Positions 51,701 to 63,611 of a stretch of 64,000 nucleotides of DNA are shown piece after piece. The stretch spans positions 2,795,001 to 2,859,000 of the forward strand of contig NC_054875.1 in the NCBI RefSeq assembly GCF_018320785.1, in the 5' to 3' direction. Origin of the DNA: Cheilinus undulatus (Eukaryota; Chordata; Actinopteri; Labriformes; Labridae). The position numbers and the translations under genes were made by a program. Position 1 is the first letter of the stretch. Each line of letters begins with the position of its first letter. The notes under the pieces are model-generated. The model was not told the DNA's origin and made no database searches. It saw only the letters and a program-made list of their open reading frames with translations.

Positions 51701-54700
51701 ATGCATGGATGGATGGCTGGATGAATGGATGCATGGATGGATGGATGGTTTTGTTCACCCATACATAAACTAAAGATACCATACATGTGACATGTTTGGC
51801 ATGTTTAGGGTGACATGTGTGTTTAAGAGTCTATTTCACCTGTTTCTGAATATGTATGGAGATTTCTGATGTTTTCAAAGCCACTGCCCTAAACTCTGTA
51901 GAGCTGAAATGTAAACTAACCTGGAGAAGGTGAGCTTCTCTACAGTAATCATAGTTGAAATGTGAATATTCTCCCCTTTAAATCTGCTCTATAACACATA
52001 GATGTTGTTTTCATGCAGGATTCAGCTTTTTAAAGTGATTCTATTGTTCCAAACATCCACATGTTCATCTGTGCAGCAGATGGTGCTGCTGGGTTTTCTC
52101 TGTAGATGCAGTGATTAATGACGGTTAATGACAGTGAAGAGTGTTTGCTCTGTTCATCAGTATAAACCTGCAGCATAGCAGACTACAGAGATGTCAGCGC
52201 TCTGCTAACAGTCACATGTTCAGGTTAACCACTGCTTACCTGCTATGGAAGATGTTGAAATGGACTGTTACTGTCAAGAGCAAGCAGAGGTGGTAAAACA
52301 TAACATTTACTAGAATTCAACCTCAGAAAAACTTTTAGATTTTATTTATTTTTGAGAATCCCATCAGGCTGCTTTTATAGATCCAAACAGCAGATAAGGA
52401 TTTAGTCTCTTCAGACTGTTTTTGGCCTGTGATTTAAATGCATAACTGTGTCAGCCTGTGAAATTAAAAACATTATACTCTTTCCTCTTATCAGAACTTC
52501 TCTAACTGATGACTTTTCTCCTCGTGTGTCCAAACATCGCTGATACAAATCCACAGCTGCCTAATAACTGCTATTTCTGTCTCTAAAGGGGTTTTTAGCC
52601 TCAATATGTTTTTTCATCAGATAATCTCGTTGTCTTTGTATTTTAGGTGGATCATTCCTCAGAAAGTTTGCCCGTGTTCCCAGCAGCGGCAGCGGTCCGT
52701 GGAAATGTGCCTTCTGTCTGACCAGAGACGGTCGAGCGGTGAAAGTTCAGAGGACGATCTTCAGTGAGTGTTTCTACATCATGGCCATGGACGAGCTGAG
52801 CAGAGTCACCGGGGACGCGGACATGCAGGTACGAAGATTAGTGAGTCTAGTAATTTGTAACGCAAAGAAAAGGAGATGCCCAGATCCTTAAAAACCACGC
52901 TGTGAATTATTTACTGTTGACTCTAGTGTCCTTGCTCCCACCCAGCCATTTCTCCCACTCATCCCAGCATGTCCCCAGGTTAGATGGGATATATAATCCC
53001 TGCAACGAGTCTGGGTTAAACCCAACGTTTCCTACCAGTCCGACACACCTGAAGAACTCTTAAATGTGATTTTTGTGCTGACTGAACTGTCGACTACACT
53101 GCTCAACACAGCCCCAACATTTCCCAGTGGTATTGCAACCCTTCAGCTGTATCTGTGCACTTTAAGAGAGCACACAGAAATACAGACCACATGGATGCAA
53201 AGTACGGCTAGACAGCTCAGCTCAAGTAAAAGACTTCAATAGCCCAAAACTACTGGTAAACTACACTGTTTTGCTCCCAAAGGGGTTGAAGTGGATTGAT
53301 GTTGATAGTGCATGAACAGAAAAGGACGTTGAAACTCATACTAGTTCCTTCTTTATCTAAATTTGGAGGAGACTTCCTCAAAAATGTTCCCAGTCCTTGT
53401 ATTGACACTTTTCTTGTAAGGTTGCTTTTAAAGGCATTTGGATTCTCCAAAGTTTTTAGGATTTGCTGCAAGCTGGATTTCAAAGCTTCAAAATGCTTCT
53501 GGTAAATTCAGATGATACTAATGCTTGTTTTAACACCACAGCAACAAAAATAAGACTCCAACTCAACCAAAAATTGGTTGTTTATAGTTTTAAATGATCA
53601 AACACTGCAGACAAACTTTATCATTGATTCTGACATGCTCTCTTCTCCAGCTGGAGGCTGAACAGATGATGGAGCAACTAATCTTCTGGGTTCGGGAGGA
53701 CTCTTCAGGTCTGGGTCGGCCGCAGCTTCCCGGAGACGCTCCCACCAACAGCATGGCGGTTCCCATGATGCTCCTGTGTCTGGTTCAGCAGTTGACTGAG
53801 GGCCGGGGGCCGGAGATGGTGCAGAAGTACAGAGAGCTGGGCAGCTGGTGTGTAAAACAGATCCTACAACACATCCAGGTCAGAGGAAAGTACTTTTAAA
53901 AAGAGATACTCCCTGTTTAGTCAGGGATTTAAGCTGCTGAATGTATTTCTTCTTCTGTGACTCGACACAGAGAGACGGCACGGCGATTTTAGAGAACGTT
54001 TCCACAGAGGGAGCAGAGCTGCCGGGATGCCAGGGCCGCCTGCAGAACCCAGGTACACTAACACAGTGGTTCTCAACCTTTTCAGCCCGCAACCCCCAAA
54101 ATAAAGGGGCCAAGGACTGCCCTCCACTGTACCTGAAGGTGGCTAAACAGCCATGAACATGTGCAGTGCAGACAGGGAATAAGGGGGGATAAAGGGGAGA
54201 GCTTTCTGGGGCCCAACCAAACAAGGGGTCAGCAAAATCATGGTCCATTGTAAAGTTAAGCTGTGGTATCCAAACTTTATATTTAACCTGAATGATAACC
54301 ACTCTTATCAAAGAAACAAATATCTTTTTTATAAATTTGTGTAGTAAGTAGTGCTCTTTTAAAAATATAAATTCCTTTTCTTAAAAACAGAATTAAAATG
54401 GGTTAACCATGGCAAAAATGATTGATAAGGTGATGAAACTGGATTTTAAAAGTAACAGAAATGGGTTAGAATTGTAAAAACATGAATAAAAGTGGCAAAA
54501 AATCACCAAAAAATGGCAAAAATGGGTTAAAGTGGCTCAAACAGGCAAATAAAGTGGTAAAAGAGGATTAAAAAGTGTCTGAAATGGCCTTTAAGTGGCT
54601 AAAAATTGGATGGAAAATTGCTATAAACTGGCATAGAAGGGTTTACTGAGGCAGAAATTGGCTGAAATGGGTTAAACTGGCAAAAATTGGTCATATCAAA

Positions 54701-57700
54701 TAGTTAAATGTGATTAAAAAAGGCATAAAATGTTGTAAAGAGGGGTTAATAGTGGCAATAATGGGTCAACAGAGCCAACAATAGGCAGAAACTGGCAAGA
54801 ATTGGTTTAGAAGGGGCACAAACGGGCAGAAAAGAAGTGGTGGAAAGGTTAAAAATTTGACAAAACTGGATTTTGAGTGGCAAAAATGTGCCACAATTGG
54901 TTGGAAAAGGTGATGAAAACGGGTTAAAATTTGCCCAAAATGGTGTAAGTGACAAATGTGTGATTTTGAAAATATTCTTAGTTTCTTTAAGGCGTCTGGA
55001 GACCCCCTTTCAGTGTCTCGTGACCCCCAATTGGGTCCCGACCCCAAGGTTGAGAACCACTGCACTAACAGACAGACAGTGACAGTGAAAGGAAACAGTG
55101 ACTGCAGGAGGAAGCTTGAGCCGCTGTCTTTCCTGTTCATAACGCTGACCTCCACATTCTCTCATGCTGACTCAGGCCATGCTCTGGAGGCCGGCTGGTT
55201 CCTGCTGCAGTTCAGCGCAGAGCGAGGAGACGACGCACTCCAGCAGACCGCCATTGACAAGTTTGTGGAGCTTCCTTTTCAGCGGGGCTGGGATGAAGAG
55301 CACGGCGGGCTGTTCTACTTCCTGGATGTGGACGGTCACTGTCCCACACAGGTGATAGAGCCTGTAGATGCTGATGAATCAAGACTGTAATGGAAGGTTC
55401 TGTGCATTAGACTGGTGTCTGCTGGGGTTGTCACTGTATTGAAATTTTAAACTTTAAAATGATTATAACAGGAATCAAAATGGTTATTGGTTCTCCACCG
55501 ATAGCCAATCAACCGTTTGGCCACATTGGCACCATGCAGCAGAGGAGAACACCCGCTGGGGGGCAAGTAGTGACTTCTGCATAGAAAATGGCTCCCAAAA
55601 AGGCCATGTTTTGAGCTGTTTACAACTTTACCAAGTGTTTAAAGTGTGAATCCAAATCATTCTGAATTCTAAAGCTGCTTTTTTTTCCTGAAGTAGAGAA
55701 AAGCCTCCGTCTAAAGCTTGGACAAGCCGCTCTGGTTTGGTTAAGTCCAGGTCTGCCATGGTTTAACTCACTAAACTCTGATTTTACCTGTGTTTCCTCA
55801 GCTGATGTTCATCCAGTCTCCCTCATTGTGGCTGGAAATCCATCTCTTTTTAGAGATCCAGATCATTTGGCATGAACCAGTTGTTTAAGACCAACAGTTC
55901 TTCATTTGGTACTAGTTTAGCTTTTAAAAAGTGGATTAAATAACAACCAAGGATGTAGGAAAGGAAACTGGCACTCAAACAGGAGCTAGCTACCGTAGCT
56001 CACATTAAAGAGCTGTTTTGTAGAACAGGCTTTTTCATGACCAGCTCATCATCACTCAGTCCCTTACCACACAAGGTTAATTCAGTGTATCGCCGTTTTA
56101 GTTAACAGCATGTTTAGTTTATTTGTTTATTTCCAAACATTTTAATGAAATGATAAAACAAAAATATACAAAAATCTTTATCCAGCAATGAAGACAAGAA
56201 GAGAAGGCAAAACCACAACAAAAAACACTGCATCCATCAAGTCCTCTCCCTTGACCATTTCAGTTTGAAAAGGGTTTTGGATGTTTGTGACATAATGAGG
56301 ATTTGTTTTAAAGATTTAGTTTTGGGGTTTTTATGCCCGTATTCCATAGTGGAGGATAGTGGATAGAGTCGGAAAAGAGAGAGAGAGGGGGGAATGCGGC
56401 AAAGGGCCATAGGCCTAATGCAAACCCAGGCCGCCCGCGTACATGGGTAGCGCCTTAGACTGCTAGGTTATCTGTGCACCCTGAAGTAGGATTTCTTTTA
56501 CGTGTAAAAGAGGCTCAGGTAGTGTCTAAGCTCAGTACTAGACTTTCCTGGACTCTGGTCTCCCTTCATCTGGACAGACGATACTAGGAGGTGTGCAGGA
56601 CTGAGTAAATTTTAATGCCAAGTAAATCAGTTTAACTGGTAAAAATCACTTTTTTGTAAAGTGTTGAAACTGCAGATATAGGGCTAGAAAATTCTTCCTC
56701 CTGTTCCCATTCATTCCTAACGGCTGTCCCCCACTTCCTGCCCCCAACAGACATTCAGGAGGAAGTGGTTGCAAACAACCTATTAGTCACAGCGGCTGCA
56801 GCTCCTTTTCTCTCCACATCTCTCTGACTCTGAAAGTTTAAAATTCTTGTGGTGCACATATTTTGGATTTTAACTGTGAAACATTGTAGATTAAGGACAA
56901 AGTTTGTGCTCAAACCCACGTGGAGTAAGAAAGACTGAATGTAAAAGATGCCTTCCATTTTTCCAACAAGCTTTTTAGGGCTTGGCACAGCTCCGTGACC
57001 ACAAGCTTGTGCAGATAAGTGAAATGTATGAAAGGCTCTGTCAGGAAGGACCCAGTGTTTTCTCTTTTTTTTTTTCATTTTTTCTGTAGTGAAAGAGCCA
57101 CAAAATCATCTGCTCTGCTTGACTCCATTTTTTTTTCTTGTTCTGCAATTTTTGCAAAAAATATGAAAAGAATTCATGAGGTTCAGTGTGCATGGTCTCT
57201 GTTATTGGATGATGGAAAAAAAAAAAACAGAAAAAAAAAAACAGACTCTTCGTGCATAAACCTAAAATTGTAAAAATGCATCAGCAAGGTTTTGAAACAA
57301 GTTCATCTGTGCACAGTGTGCAGAAAGTCTTCTACAATAACAAATTAAAAGCAAGAAATAATCCAATATTAGGCGGCTTCTGTTTGTGTTGGTGGGATAT
57401 TGAAACAGGTATTGCTATCATTTGATTTTTTTTCTATCATCATATTAAAGTCTTATAACCACTTTGAATAAATATAGCTCCATGTTACACCCTCAAAACT
57501 CACTGAGGTTTAACAGTACTAGAATTAGGCTACATAACATGCATCTTTTTATTAAAGTGTTGCTAAGGTAATTATGCAGTTAAGTTAGTCCTCTTTTTTC
57601 TTTTGCAGCTGTTTTGGGTTTAAATGTGACTTCAGAGCTGTAGTTATTGTCCAGTTTTGTTAATAAAACTGTCGATCATTAAAATAATCCTGAATGTGTT

Positions 57701-58331
57701 GCTCTAAAAAATGCAGCCTTAATTCTACAGTTTGCACGATTTTCAGACTGTGATGTTTGTGTTTTGGTCTCAGTTGGAGTGGAGCATGAAGCTGTGGTGG
57801 CCACACTGTGAAGCTCTCATCGCCTTCCTGATGGCCTACAGTCAAACCAAGAGACCGCAGCTGCTCCACACATTCTCTCAGGTTTATGACTACACATTTA
57901 AACATGTGAGTTTTTACTTTGATAACATTTTTCTCTGTTTTATAATCACTGCACTCACAGCTCTGGTATACTGCATATAAAGCATGTTTGTGTCTGACTG
58001 TGCAGTTCCCAGATGCTGAAGGTGGTGAGTGGTTTGGATATTTGACTCAAGAAGGGAAAGTTGCTCTGGATTTTAAAGGAGGCCCCTTTAAAGGTAAGAA
58101 CACCCGAGACAGAGGACTTCTGCTGCTTTAGTGCTTCATAAATCAAACCAACCTTAAACTAGACACCATGATGTAAACCTGAAACCTTCCTGCCCAGCTT
58201 GTGAAGAGCCTTCATGGTCCTGTTCCCCCTGATAACGGTTCGTTTTCTCCTCTCCAGGTCTCTTCCACGTCCCTCGCTGTCTGTACATGTGTGAGCGTCT
58301 CCTCAATGATCTGCTGGCTAACACGGACTGA
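48756..58331 (+). CDS. renbp: N-acylglucosamine 2-epimerase (renin-binding protein), ten coding exons
   Basis: Exons, all GT/AG and in frame: 48756-48856, 50948-51023, 51337-51412, 52647-52828, 53651-53878, 53971-54052, 55176-55351, 57774-57905, 58006-58093 and 58258-58331. The product has 404 residues, close to mammalian RENBP. It interconverts N-acetylglucosamine and N-acetylmannosamine in the cytosol, feeding or draining sialic acid synthesis. Mammalian forms also bind renin. Recognisable blocks are [17 protein letters not shown] (52-68), [46 protein letters not shown] (with His250 and Glu253), [10 protein letters not shown] and [13 protein letters not shown] (His384, Cys388), which span the alpha/alpha barrel of the AGE family and its conserved His-rich active-site region. 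The start has aaaATG context and follows the acceptor directly. Transposons sit in introns 1, 2, 7 and 8; intron 7 would be only about 116 bp without its hAT insertion. No disabling change seen. Confidence 0.95.
49325..50010. repeat. GTGGCAAAA minisatellite core
   Basis: Degenerate gtggcaaaaatgggttaaaa words over about 690 bp, the reverse-strand form of the TTTTGCCAC array at 42 kb. Confidence 0.9.
50118..50785. repeat. 23-bp tandem array, about 29 units
   Basis: Unit ctgggtttatcagggg plus ccataat or ccattct. Two unit types (ccataat and ccattct) are intermixed in runs. The same sequence occurs once, inverted, near the end of the 46438 element, so the array is an expansion of transposon-derived sequence. 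Lies in RENBP intron 2. Confidence 0.95.
51641..51749. repeat. (ATGG)n microsatellite
   Basis: About 27 atgg units with a few substitutions, in RENBP intron 4. Confidence 0.95.
54064..55062. mobile_element. hAT (Charlie-like) element with GTGGCAAAA core in RENBP intron 7
   Basis: Ends cagtggttctcaacctt and aaggttgagaaccactg are perfect inverted repeats over 17 bases. A perfect 8-bp duplication, cactaaca, lies at 54056-54063 and 55063-55070. The interior includes ggagagctttctgggg (as at 48970) and a gtggcaaaa-type minisatellite (about 54385-54950). It starts 11 bases after the exon 7 donor. No transposase. Confidence 0.93.
56313..56481 (-). mobile_element. tRNA-derived SINE, minus strand
   Basis: Read on the minus strand from 56481, gtgcacagataacctagcag leads into a tRNA-like head with a diverged box B (gggtttgcatt), then a body with actctatccactatcc like the SINEs at 23644 and 45198. 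Flanks aggatttgtttta (56300) and aggatttctttta (56489) form an imperfect target duplication. Lies in RENBP intron 8. Confidence 0.75.
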
Positions 58332-59134
58332 TCGTTCTTTCATGACTCCTATAAATAATCCCTAAATCTGATCCATGTGTCTGTTTCACAATATGAAGCA
58401 GGATTGCTCTAAATCTCAAACATGCACCAAGTTGCTGGTTTTCATCTTCTAACGGTGGTCACTGAGTGCTCGTTAGAGCCATATTATGCCATAAATCTTT
58501 GTTATTCTTTATAGTTTTTACTCCAGCAGCGTTTTTTATTATTACTACTGCACATCTAAACAAATCCATGTATCTCTTCTGTCATATGATGATTGTAATG
58601 AATATTTTTAATCTTTGCACTCATTCACAGCCTGTTTATTCTCCAGTGATGCCATTCCAAATATTGTTAACTTTATTGACACCCATTTATTGATTTTATG
58701 AATGTCCTTTTGCATTAATGCCAGCATAATTTTATTAATATCAATAAATATATTTTGTCATGTATTATAAATATAGTGAAATTAAAAGGGTAAGGAATTA
58801 TTGTTCTGTTTGGTATAAAAACGTGCCTTTAAAATGCACTCTGAGCCTTTAAAAGAGTGTGTATCTTTACATCTGATTCATTCCTTTTATACAGCTAGTT
58901 TAGCAGTTTATGTCTGTTTTAGTCTGTACGTTTATACGGTGATATTGTTACACATTCATGAACTGTATGTGTGTAAAGGGAATTAAAGTTGCAGTGTTTT
59001 AGAGTTAGTGAAATGCTCTTCATCTATAGACTGACAGGCCAGTACATTAAACATTTTTATGAAAGAATGTTCATTTATTATGCTGGTTTTTATGGTCAGT
59101 GTGGTTTATTTTATTGGTTTATTTTGTCAATAAA
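58332..59134 (+). other. RENBP 3' UTR candidate with AATAAA signals
   Basis: AATAAA occurs at 58743-58748 and at 59129-59134. Either could end the transcript. Small frames in this interval have no family match I recognise. Confidence 0.5.
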
Positions 59135-59464
59135 GTCTAAACAGTGCCATAAACTAGAACTACTGCCTGGTGGTTGTTCTCCTCTGCAGGATGGTTTAGG
59201 TTCAGGAAGGTCAAGAAGAAAGACTGGGACCATTTCTGTGGTTTAGATGTTATAACCAAAGGCCATGAGGCCTCATGGACTTAACCTTTGACCTTTGATC
59301 TCCAATATCTAATCAGTTTCATCAATGCCTCCCTGAGATAAAATATTTTTTGGTTTATTTTGTCAATTATGTCAGTGAAAACTGCATAAAATATATATTT
59401 GACGTTCTTCATACAACAGAAGATAGTGTCATTGAACTCAAGGCCAAATTTCAGAGATGAACCA

Positions 59465-59780
59465 GAACCCCAATTCCCAAAAAGTTGGGGCACTGTGTAA
59501 AATGTAAATAAAGACAAAAGTCAATGACTGTAAAATCTCATAAACCCATGTTTTATTCAGAATAGAACATAAACAACATTTTATCATTTCATTCGCTCAT
59601 TTTGAATTTGATGGCAGCAACACATCTCAAAAAAGTAGGGACAGGACCGTGGTACCTCTGTAAAGCATCCTGTCTTACCTCAGCAACAGTCTATACACTT
59701 CTGGGAGGTGAGGAGAACAGTTGCTAAAGTTTTAGGAGAGGAATGTTGTCCCATTCTGCTCAACAGTTCTAAGTTTTCTT
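59465..59780 (-). repeat. Dispersed repeat, inverse of the 4040-4332 family
   Basis: ccaattcccaaaaagttggg at the left edge, then ataaacccatgttttattc and caacacatctcaaaaaagt. It is the opposite orientation of the repeat in the first TRIM 3' UTR. Family name not assigned. Confidence 0.55.
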
Positions 59781-59805
59781 TGATGTTAACATGGATATAT
59801 ACAGA

Positions 59806-59852
59806 CATGGGCGTAGCTAGAGGTTTTGGGCCCCCAGAAAGAATAAAGTCGG

Positions 59853-59885
<33 letters not shown>

Positions 59886-60119
59886 ATTTTGACATCTTTA
59901 AGGGAGGAGTTGAGGCTCCCCAATTTTTTTTCTTTACTCTATTTGATACAAATTTCCGACTTTTGACCGATTCATTTTGCTGCTTTTGATCCAATAATGA
60001 AACTAGTTACTAAGAAAAAAACAGATTAAAAACACACTTTTCATTGCAGGCTCCTCAAGGGCCTGTCCCTACTGTGGGCCCTAGTAATCAGTACCCTTTC
60101 CCCATGTGCTACGCCCCTG
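59806..60119. mobile_element. hAT-type MITE with GGGCGTAGCTAG ends
   Basis: Begins catgggcgtagctagagg, ends gtgctacgcccctg, and has a perfect 8-bp duplication, tatacaga (59798-59805 and 60120-60127). It carries (AT)n at 59854-59883. This is the compact form of the element expanded to 4 kb at 41638. Confidence 0.88.
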
Positions 60120-60396
60120 TATACAGAACATATATGATATATAATATACATATATAAACACCGCATCAACAGAATTTGCAAAAATAATTTTGATTTGGCT
60201 ACATTTTATAATCTATGCAAACTTTTTCAAGTTAATATTTCATTATATTTTTATGCTGAATTTAGTAGTCAAACTCAGAAAGTTCTAGATTTGAAGGCTT
60301 TTGAAATTGACTCATGTTGTTGAGAACAATCAGGGGGCTGACTTTACCATTAGGCAAAGGTAAGCGACTGTCCTGACAACTAGGGGTCCCATGAAC

Positions 60397-60970
60397 CAGT
60401 GTTTATTTTGTCGACACAAAACCATGACTAAAAATGTTTGTCGACAGCTTTTTTTCCATGACAAAAACGAGACTAAGACTAACAAAAATAGATCTGTGAT
60501 GACTAAAACTGACAAAAACGAGACTAAGACTAACAAAAATAGATCTGTGATGACTAAAACTGACTAAAACCAAGTTTAGTTTTCATCAAGATGACTAAAA
60601 CTAGACTAAAATCTAATGTAGTTTTGGTCAGACATTCAAAATCTAACACTAACCCTAACCCTCCACTGCAGGTAAATGTGTCAAAAAATAATGCACCCAT
60701 AGCTATTCTGCCTCTCAGCTGTAGAAAGCAGGGACCCCAGGTTTGGCAGAGTGCAGAGAACACACTACCATGATTTGGTACCAAATTTAGGCAAGAAAAT
60801 AAATGCTTAGACTAAAAGTAAAGGCTAAAATGTGAGAACTTTTATGGACTAAAACTAGACTAATATTAAAAAGGGTAGAAATGACTGAAATGTGACTAAA
60901 ACTAAAAGACATTTCATCTAAAGACCATGGCTAAGACTAAAATTAAAAATAGCTGCCAAAAGTAACACTG
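60397..60970 (+). mobile_element. hAT-type MITE with CAGTGTTA ends, copy 1
   Basis: Starts cagtgtttattttgtcgac, ends aaagtaacactg, and has a perfect 8-bp duplication, ccatgaac (60389-60396 and 60971-60978). It has an internal 50-bp tandem duplication (aaaaacgagactaagac block). It is rich in actaaaactgac words. Confidence 0.88.
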
Positions 60971-61048
60971 CCATGAACACATAATTAACCCTTTCCTACA
61001 ACAGCCCACCGCCTCAAATCACCAGTTTACCACTGACCGAGTGAGGAG

Positions 61049-61588
61049 CAGTGTTAATTTGGCAGCTATTTTTAATTTTACTCTTTGTTTTAGTGTTTAA
61101 ATGAAATGCATTTTAGTTTTAGTCACATTTTAGTCATTTCTACCCTTTTTAGTTTTAGTCTAGTTTTAGTCAACGACAACTCAAAAACATTTCAGTCTAG
61201 TTTTAGTCCATAAAAAGTCCTCACATTTTAGTCTTTACTTTTAGTCCAAGCATTTATTCTCTTGCCTAAATCTGGTACCAAATCATGGTAGTGTGTTCTC
61301 TGCCAAACCTGGGGTCCCTGCTTTCTACAGCTGAGAGGCAGAATAGATACAGATGCACTGTTTTTAGACAGATTTACCCTCAGTGCAGAAATATCATGGA
61401 TTTTGAATGTCCGACGAAAACTACATTTTCGTCTAGTTTTAGTCATCTTGACGAAAACTAAACTTGGTTTTTGTCAGTTTTGGTCATCACAGATCTATTT
61501 TTGTTAGTCTTAGTCTAGTTTTTGTCATGGAAAAAAGTCTGTCGACTAACAGTTTTAGTCATAGTTTTAGTCTGTGAAACTAACACTG
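61049..61588 (-). mobile_element. hAT-type MITE with CAGTGTTA ends, copy 2, inverted
   Basis: Inverted copy of the element at 60397. Starts cagtgttaatttggcagc and ends gaaactaacactg, with flanks gtgaggag (61041-61048) and ctgaggag (61589-61596), matching 7 of 8. The two arms could pair over more than 500 bp with a 78-bp spacer. Confidence 0.88.
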
Positions 61589-61717
61589 CTGAGGAGGAGT
61601 TATCAGCTCTAACAAGCATAGCCATGACAGAGGACAGGCAGGATTCAGACCATGTTAATGTCATAAAGAATAAAGTGTAGAGCTGTTCTAAATAAATTAG
61701 GCCAAGAAAAGTGAATC

Positions 61718-61880
61718 AGGAAGTATTCCCAGCACTTCACTTTTTCCACATTTTCTTATGTTACAGCCTTAAGCCGTAACAGATTATACTATTTCTTACC
61801 TCAAAATTCTGCAGAAAATAACCCCTTAGTGACAAAGTCAAAAAAGTGTCTGCAACTTTTGCAAATTATATAAAAAACAA
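61718..61880 (+). repeat. Tc1-like terminal fragment
   Basis: cacttcactttttccacatt and ttatgttacagccttaa match the subterminal part of the same Tc1-type family as the fragment at 38128. No transposase. Confidence 0.6.
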
Positions 61881-62222
61881 AAGACAAAAATATGACATGA
61901 ACATAAATATTAACAGCCTTTGCAACAAAGCAATGCAGGTTTCCCCCAGTCACGCACAGAAGGCAGCACAAAATCAGTATCAGATTATCACTGTACAGTT
62001 TCATTAATCATTGATCGATCAAATCATGCCGTCTTTAGTGGCGAGTCAGTTCACAGAAGCATTAACACACAAACAATAAAAAAAGGGGCAGAAGTTTCCT
62101 CTTCTACTCCGTTACGTCCAACTCTGTCTTAAAACCATAACAGACAAAACAATAATCACAGTAGCCGCCTCATATAAGTCGAGTTCAGCAGTATGTACTG
62201 TATATGCCGTGTAAACATGGTT
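61881..62222 (-). other. Probable 3' UTR side of the second TRIM gene
   Basis: No clear polyadenylation signal on the minus strand and no repeat of note. Confidence 0.4.
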
Positions 62223-63611
62223 TTAGTTTAGTCCCACAGAAACAGAGACCGTCTCTGGTAAAACCTTCAGTGGGAGCTTAGTCTCAGTCTCAAAGTAAGG
62301 GAACATCCTGTCGGTGAAAGTGTGTGTGAAGGAGTGTATGGGTGTGTCAGTATCAGGATCGGAGAACGACAGCGCTCCTCTGTCACAGTCCAGATTCACT
62401 CGGATCCTCTTCGGCTGACTCTTCACTGAGAGAACAGTGGATCCATGAGCTGGTGAGTGTGCTGTGTATTCATCATCCCAGAACCATAACATCAGTAATC
62501 CAGACCGTATGTCTCCCTTCCTCTGGACCGACTCTGCTAACACACCCAGGAACCAGCGTTTACAGTCTCCGACCCGGACATCCCAGCTGTGAGTCCCTGA
62601 GTTAAAGCCCTCAGAGCCCAGGACGGACCTGAATAAACCAATCCTCTCTGGATTATCAGGAAGCTGCTGCTCCTCTCCTCCTCTCACAGCGGTCAGATCT
62701 TCAGACAGGATAAGGAATGATCTAGCGGTGTTTGGGTCTAGAATGACAGGTGTGTAGGAGACCACGTCCTTCATCTTGGTCCAGATCTTGAAGCCCAGGT
62801 TGCCCATGTGTTTGGCCTGGTCTATCAGAGCTCCTGAGGGCAGCTGTGGATCCTCCAGCAGGGGGCGCTGCTGGACTCTTTCCACAGCAGCCTTGTAGTT
62901 TTTCAGGAAGGAGACGTCTTGGGTCCTCAGATGGTCCTCTGTGACTCTGACTGTCTGTGAAAGATCTGCTATCTGTGCTCTCAGAGCTTCCATCTGCTCC
63001 TTCATCCTCTGTCTCTTCTGCTCCTCTTCCTCCCTCAGCGCATGTAGCCTGGCCTCCTCTTCCTCTGCTAGAAACTGATGAAGCTTCTTAAACTGCTCCT
63101 TAATCTGCCTCTCTGTGTGTCGGGCCTGGACCTCGATGTGAGCTTCTGTTTGTTCAAACTTCACTTTAACTTCTTTAAGAGCCTCTAACTTCTCCTTTAG
63201 GGGCTGCAGAGTTTCCTGAAGGTTCTTCTTGTGTTCTTCTGCAGCTTCATCGACGGGTCTGAATCGGTGCTCGCTGTGTTTGTCTGAATCTCTGCAGATG
63301 TGACACTCCGGCTCCTGATGGTCCAGACAGAAGAGTTCAAGCTTCTCCTGATGCAGACTGCAGAGATCCTCTGAAGATCTCTGCTCTCTCATCTGCAGAA
63401 AAGTCTCACACAGATTCTTTAAAGCCAAGTTAGGAGATACATCCCTAGAGTGTCTCTTCTTACAGATGGGACACTCCTGGTTTTCCTTCTCCTTCCAGCT
63501 CTTCCCCACACACCCTCTACAGAAGCTGTGGTTGCAGGACAGGATGACAGGATCTTTGAAGATGTCCAAGCAGACCGGACAGCTCAGCTTGTCCTTGACC
63601 TTGGACGCCAT
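62223..63611 (-). CDS. TRIM35-like RING/B-box/coiled-coil/PRY-SPRY protein
   Basis: Intronless frame of 462 residues from the ATG at 63611. This start is chosen over one 24 codons upstream (63683) because [14 protein letters not shown] is the usual N-terminus and the context aaaATGg is strong. The RING is complete: C11, C14, C26, H28, C31, C34, C47, C50. B-box 2 has C84, H87, C95, H98, C103, C106, H112 and H115. A coiled coil spans about 125-245, PRY starts at LDPNTAR (291-297), and SPRY runs to about 455 ([25 protein letters not shown]). It is expected to act as a ubiquitin E3 in the cytoplasm; the target is unknown. It is clearly related to the TRIM gene at 2499 (shared [31 protein letters not shown]) but lies on the opposite strand. 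Naming as TRIM35-like or NF7-like rests on domain pattern only. Confidence 0.94.
   Translation of the reverse strand: MASKVKDKLSCPVCLDIFKDPVILSCNHSFCRGCVGKSWKEKENQECPICKKRHSRDVSPNLALKNLCETFLQMREQRSSEDLCSLHQEKLELFCLDHQEPECHICRDSDKHSEHRFRPVDEAAEEHKKNLQETLQPLKEKLEALKEVKVKFEQTEAHIEVQARHTERQIKEQFKKLHQFLAEEEEARLHALREEEEQKRQRMKEQMEALRAQIADLSQTVRVTEDHLRTQDVSFLKNYKAAVERVQQRPLLEDPQLPSGALIDQAKHMGNLGFKIWTKMKDVVSYTPVILDPNTARSFLILSEDLTAVRGGEEQQLPDNPERIGLFRSVLGSEGFNSGTHSWDVRVGDCKRWFLGVLAESVQRKGDIRSGLLMLWFWDDEYTAHSPAHGSTVLSVKSQPKRIRVNLDCDRGALSFSDPDTDTPIHSFTHTFTDRMFPYFETETKLPLKVLPETVSVSVGLN
62855..62870 (+). promoter_or_regulatory. CTCF-like motif inside TRIM coding sequence
   Basis: ccagcagggggcgctg is a full match to the CTCF core consensus. 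It lies within the linker before the PRY domain. Occupancy cannot be judged from sequence. Confidence 0.45.

Noticed and set aside
60397-61588. Single foldback transposon
   Set aside because: Each arm has its own inverted ends and its own 8-bp target duplication, so two separate insertions explain it better.
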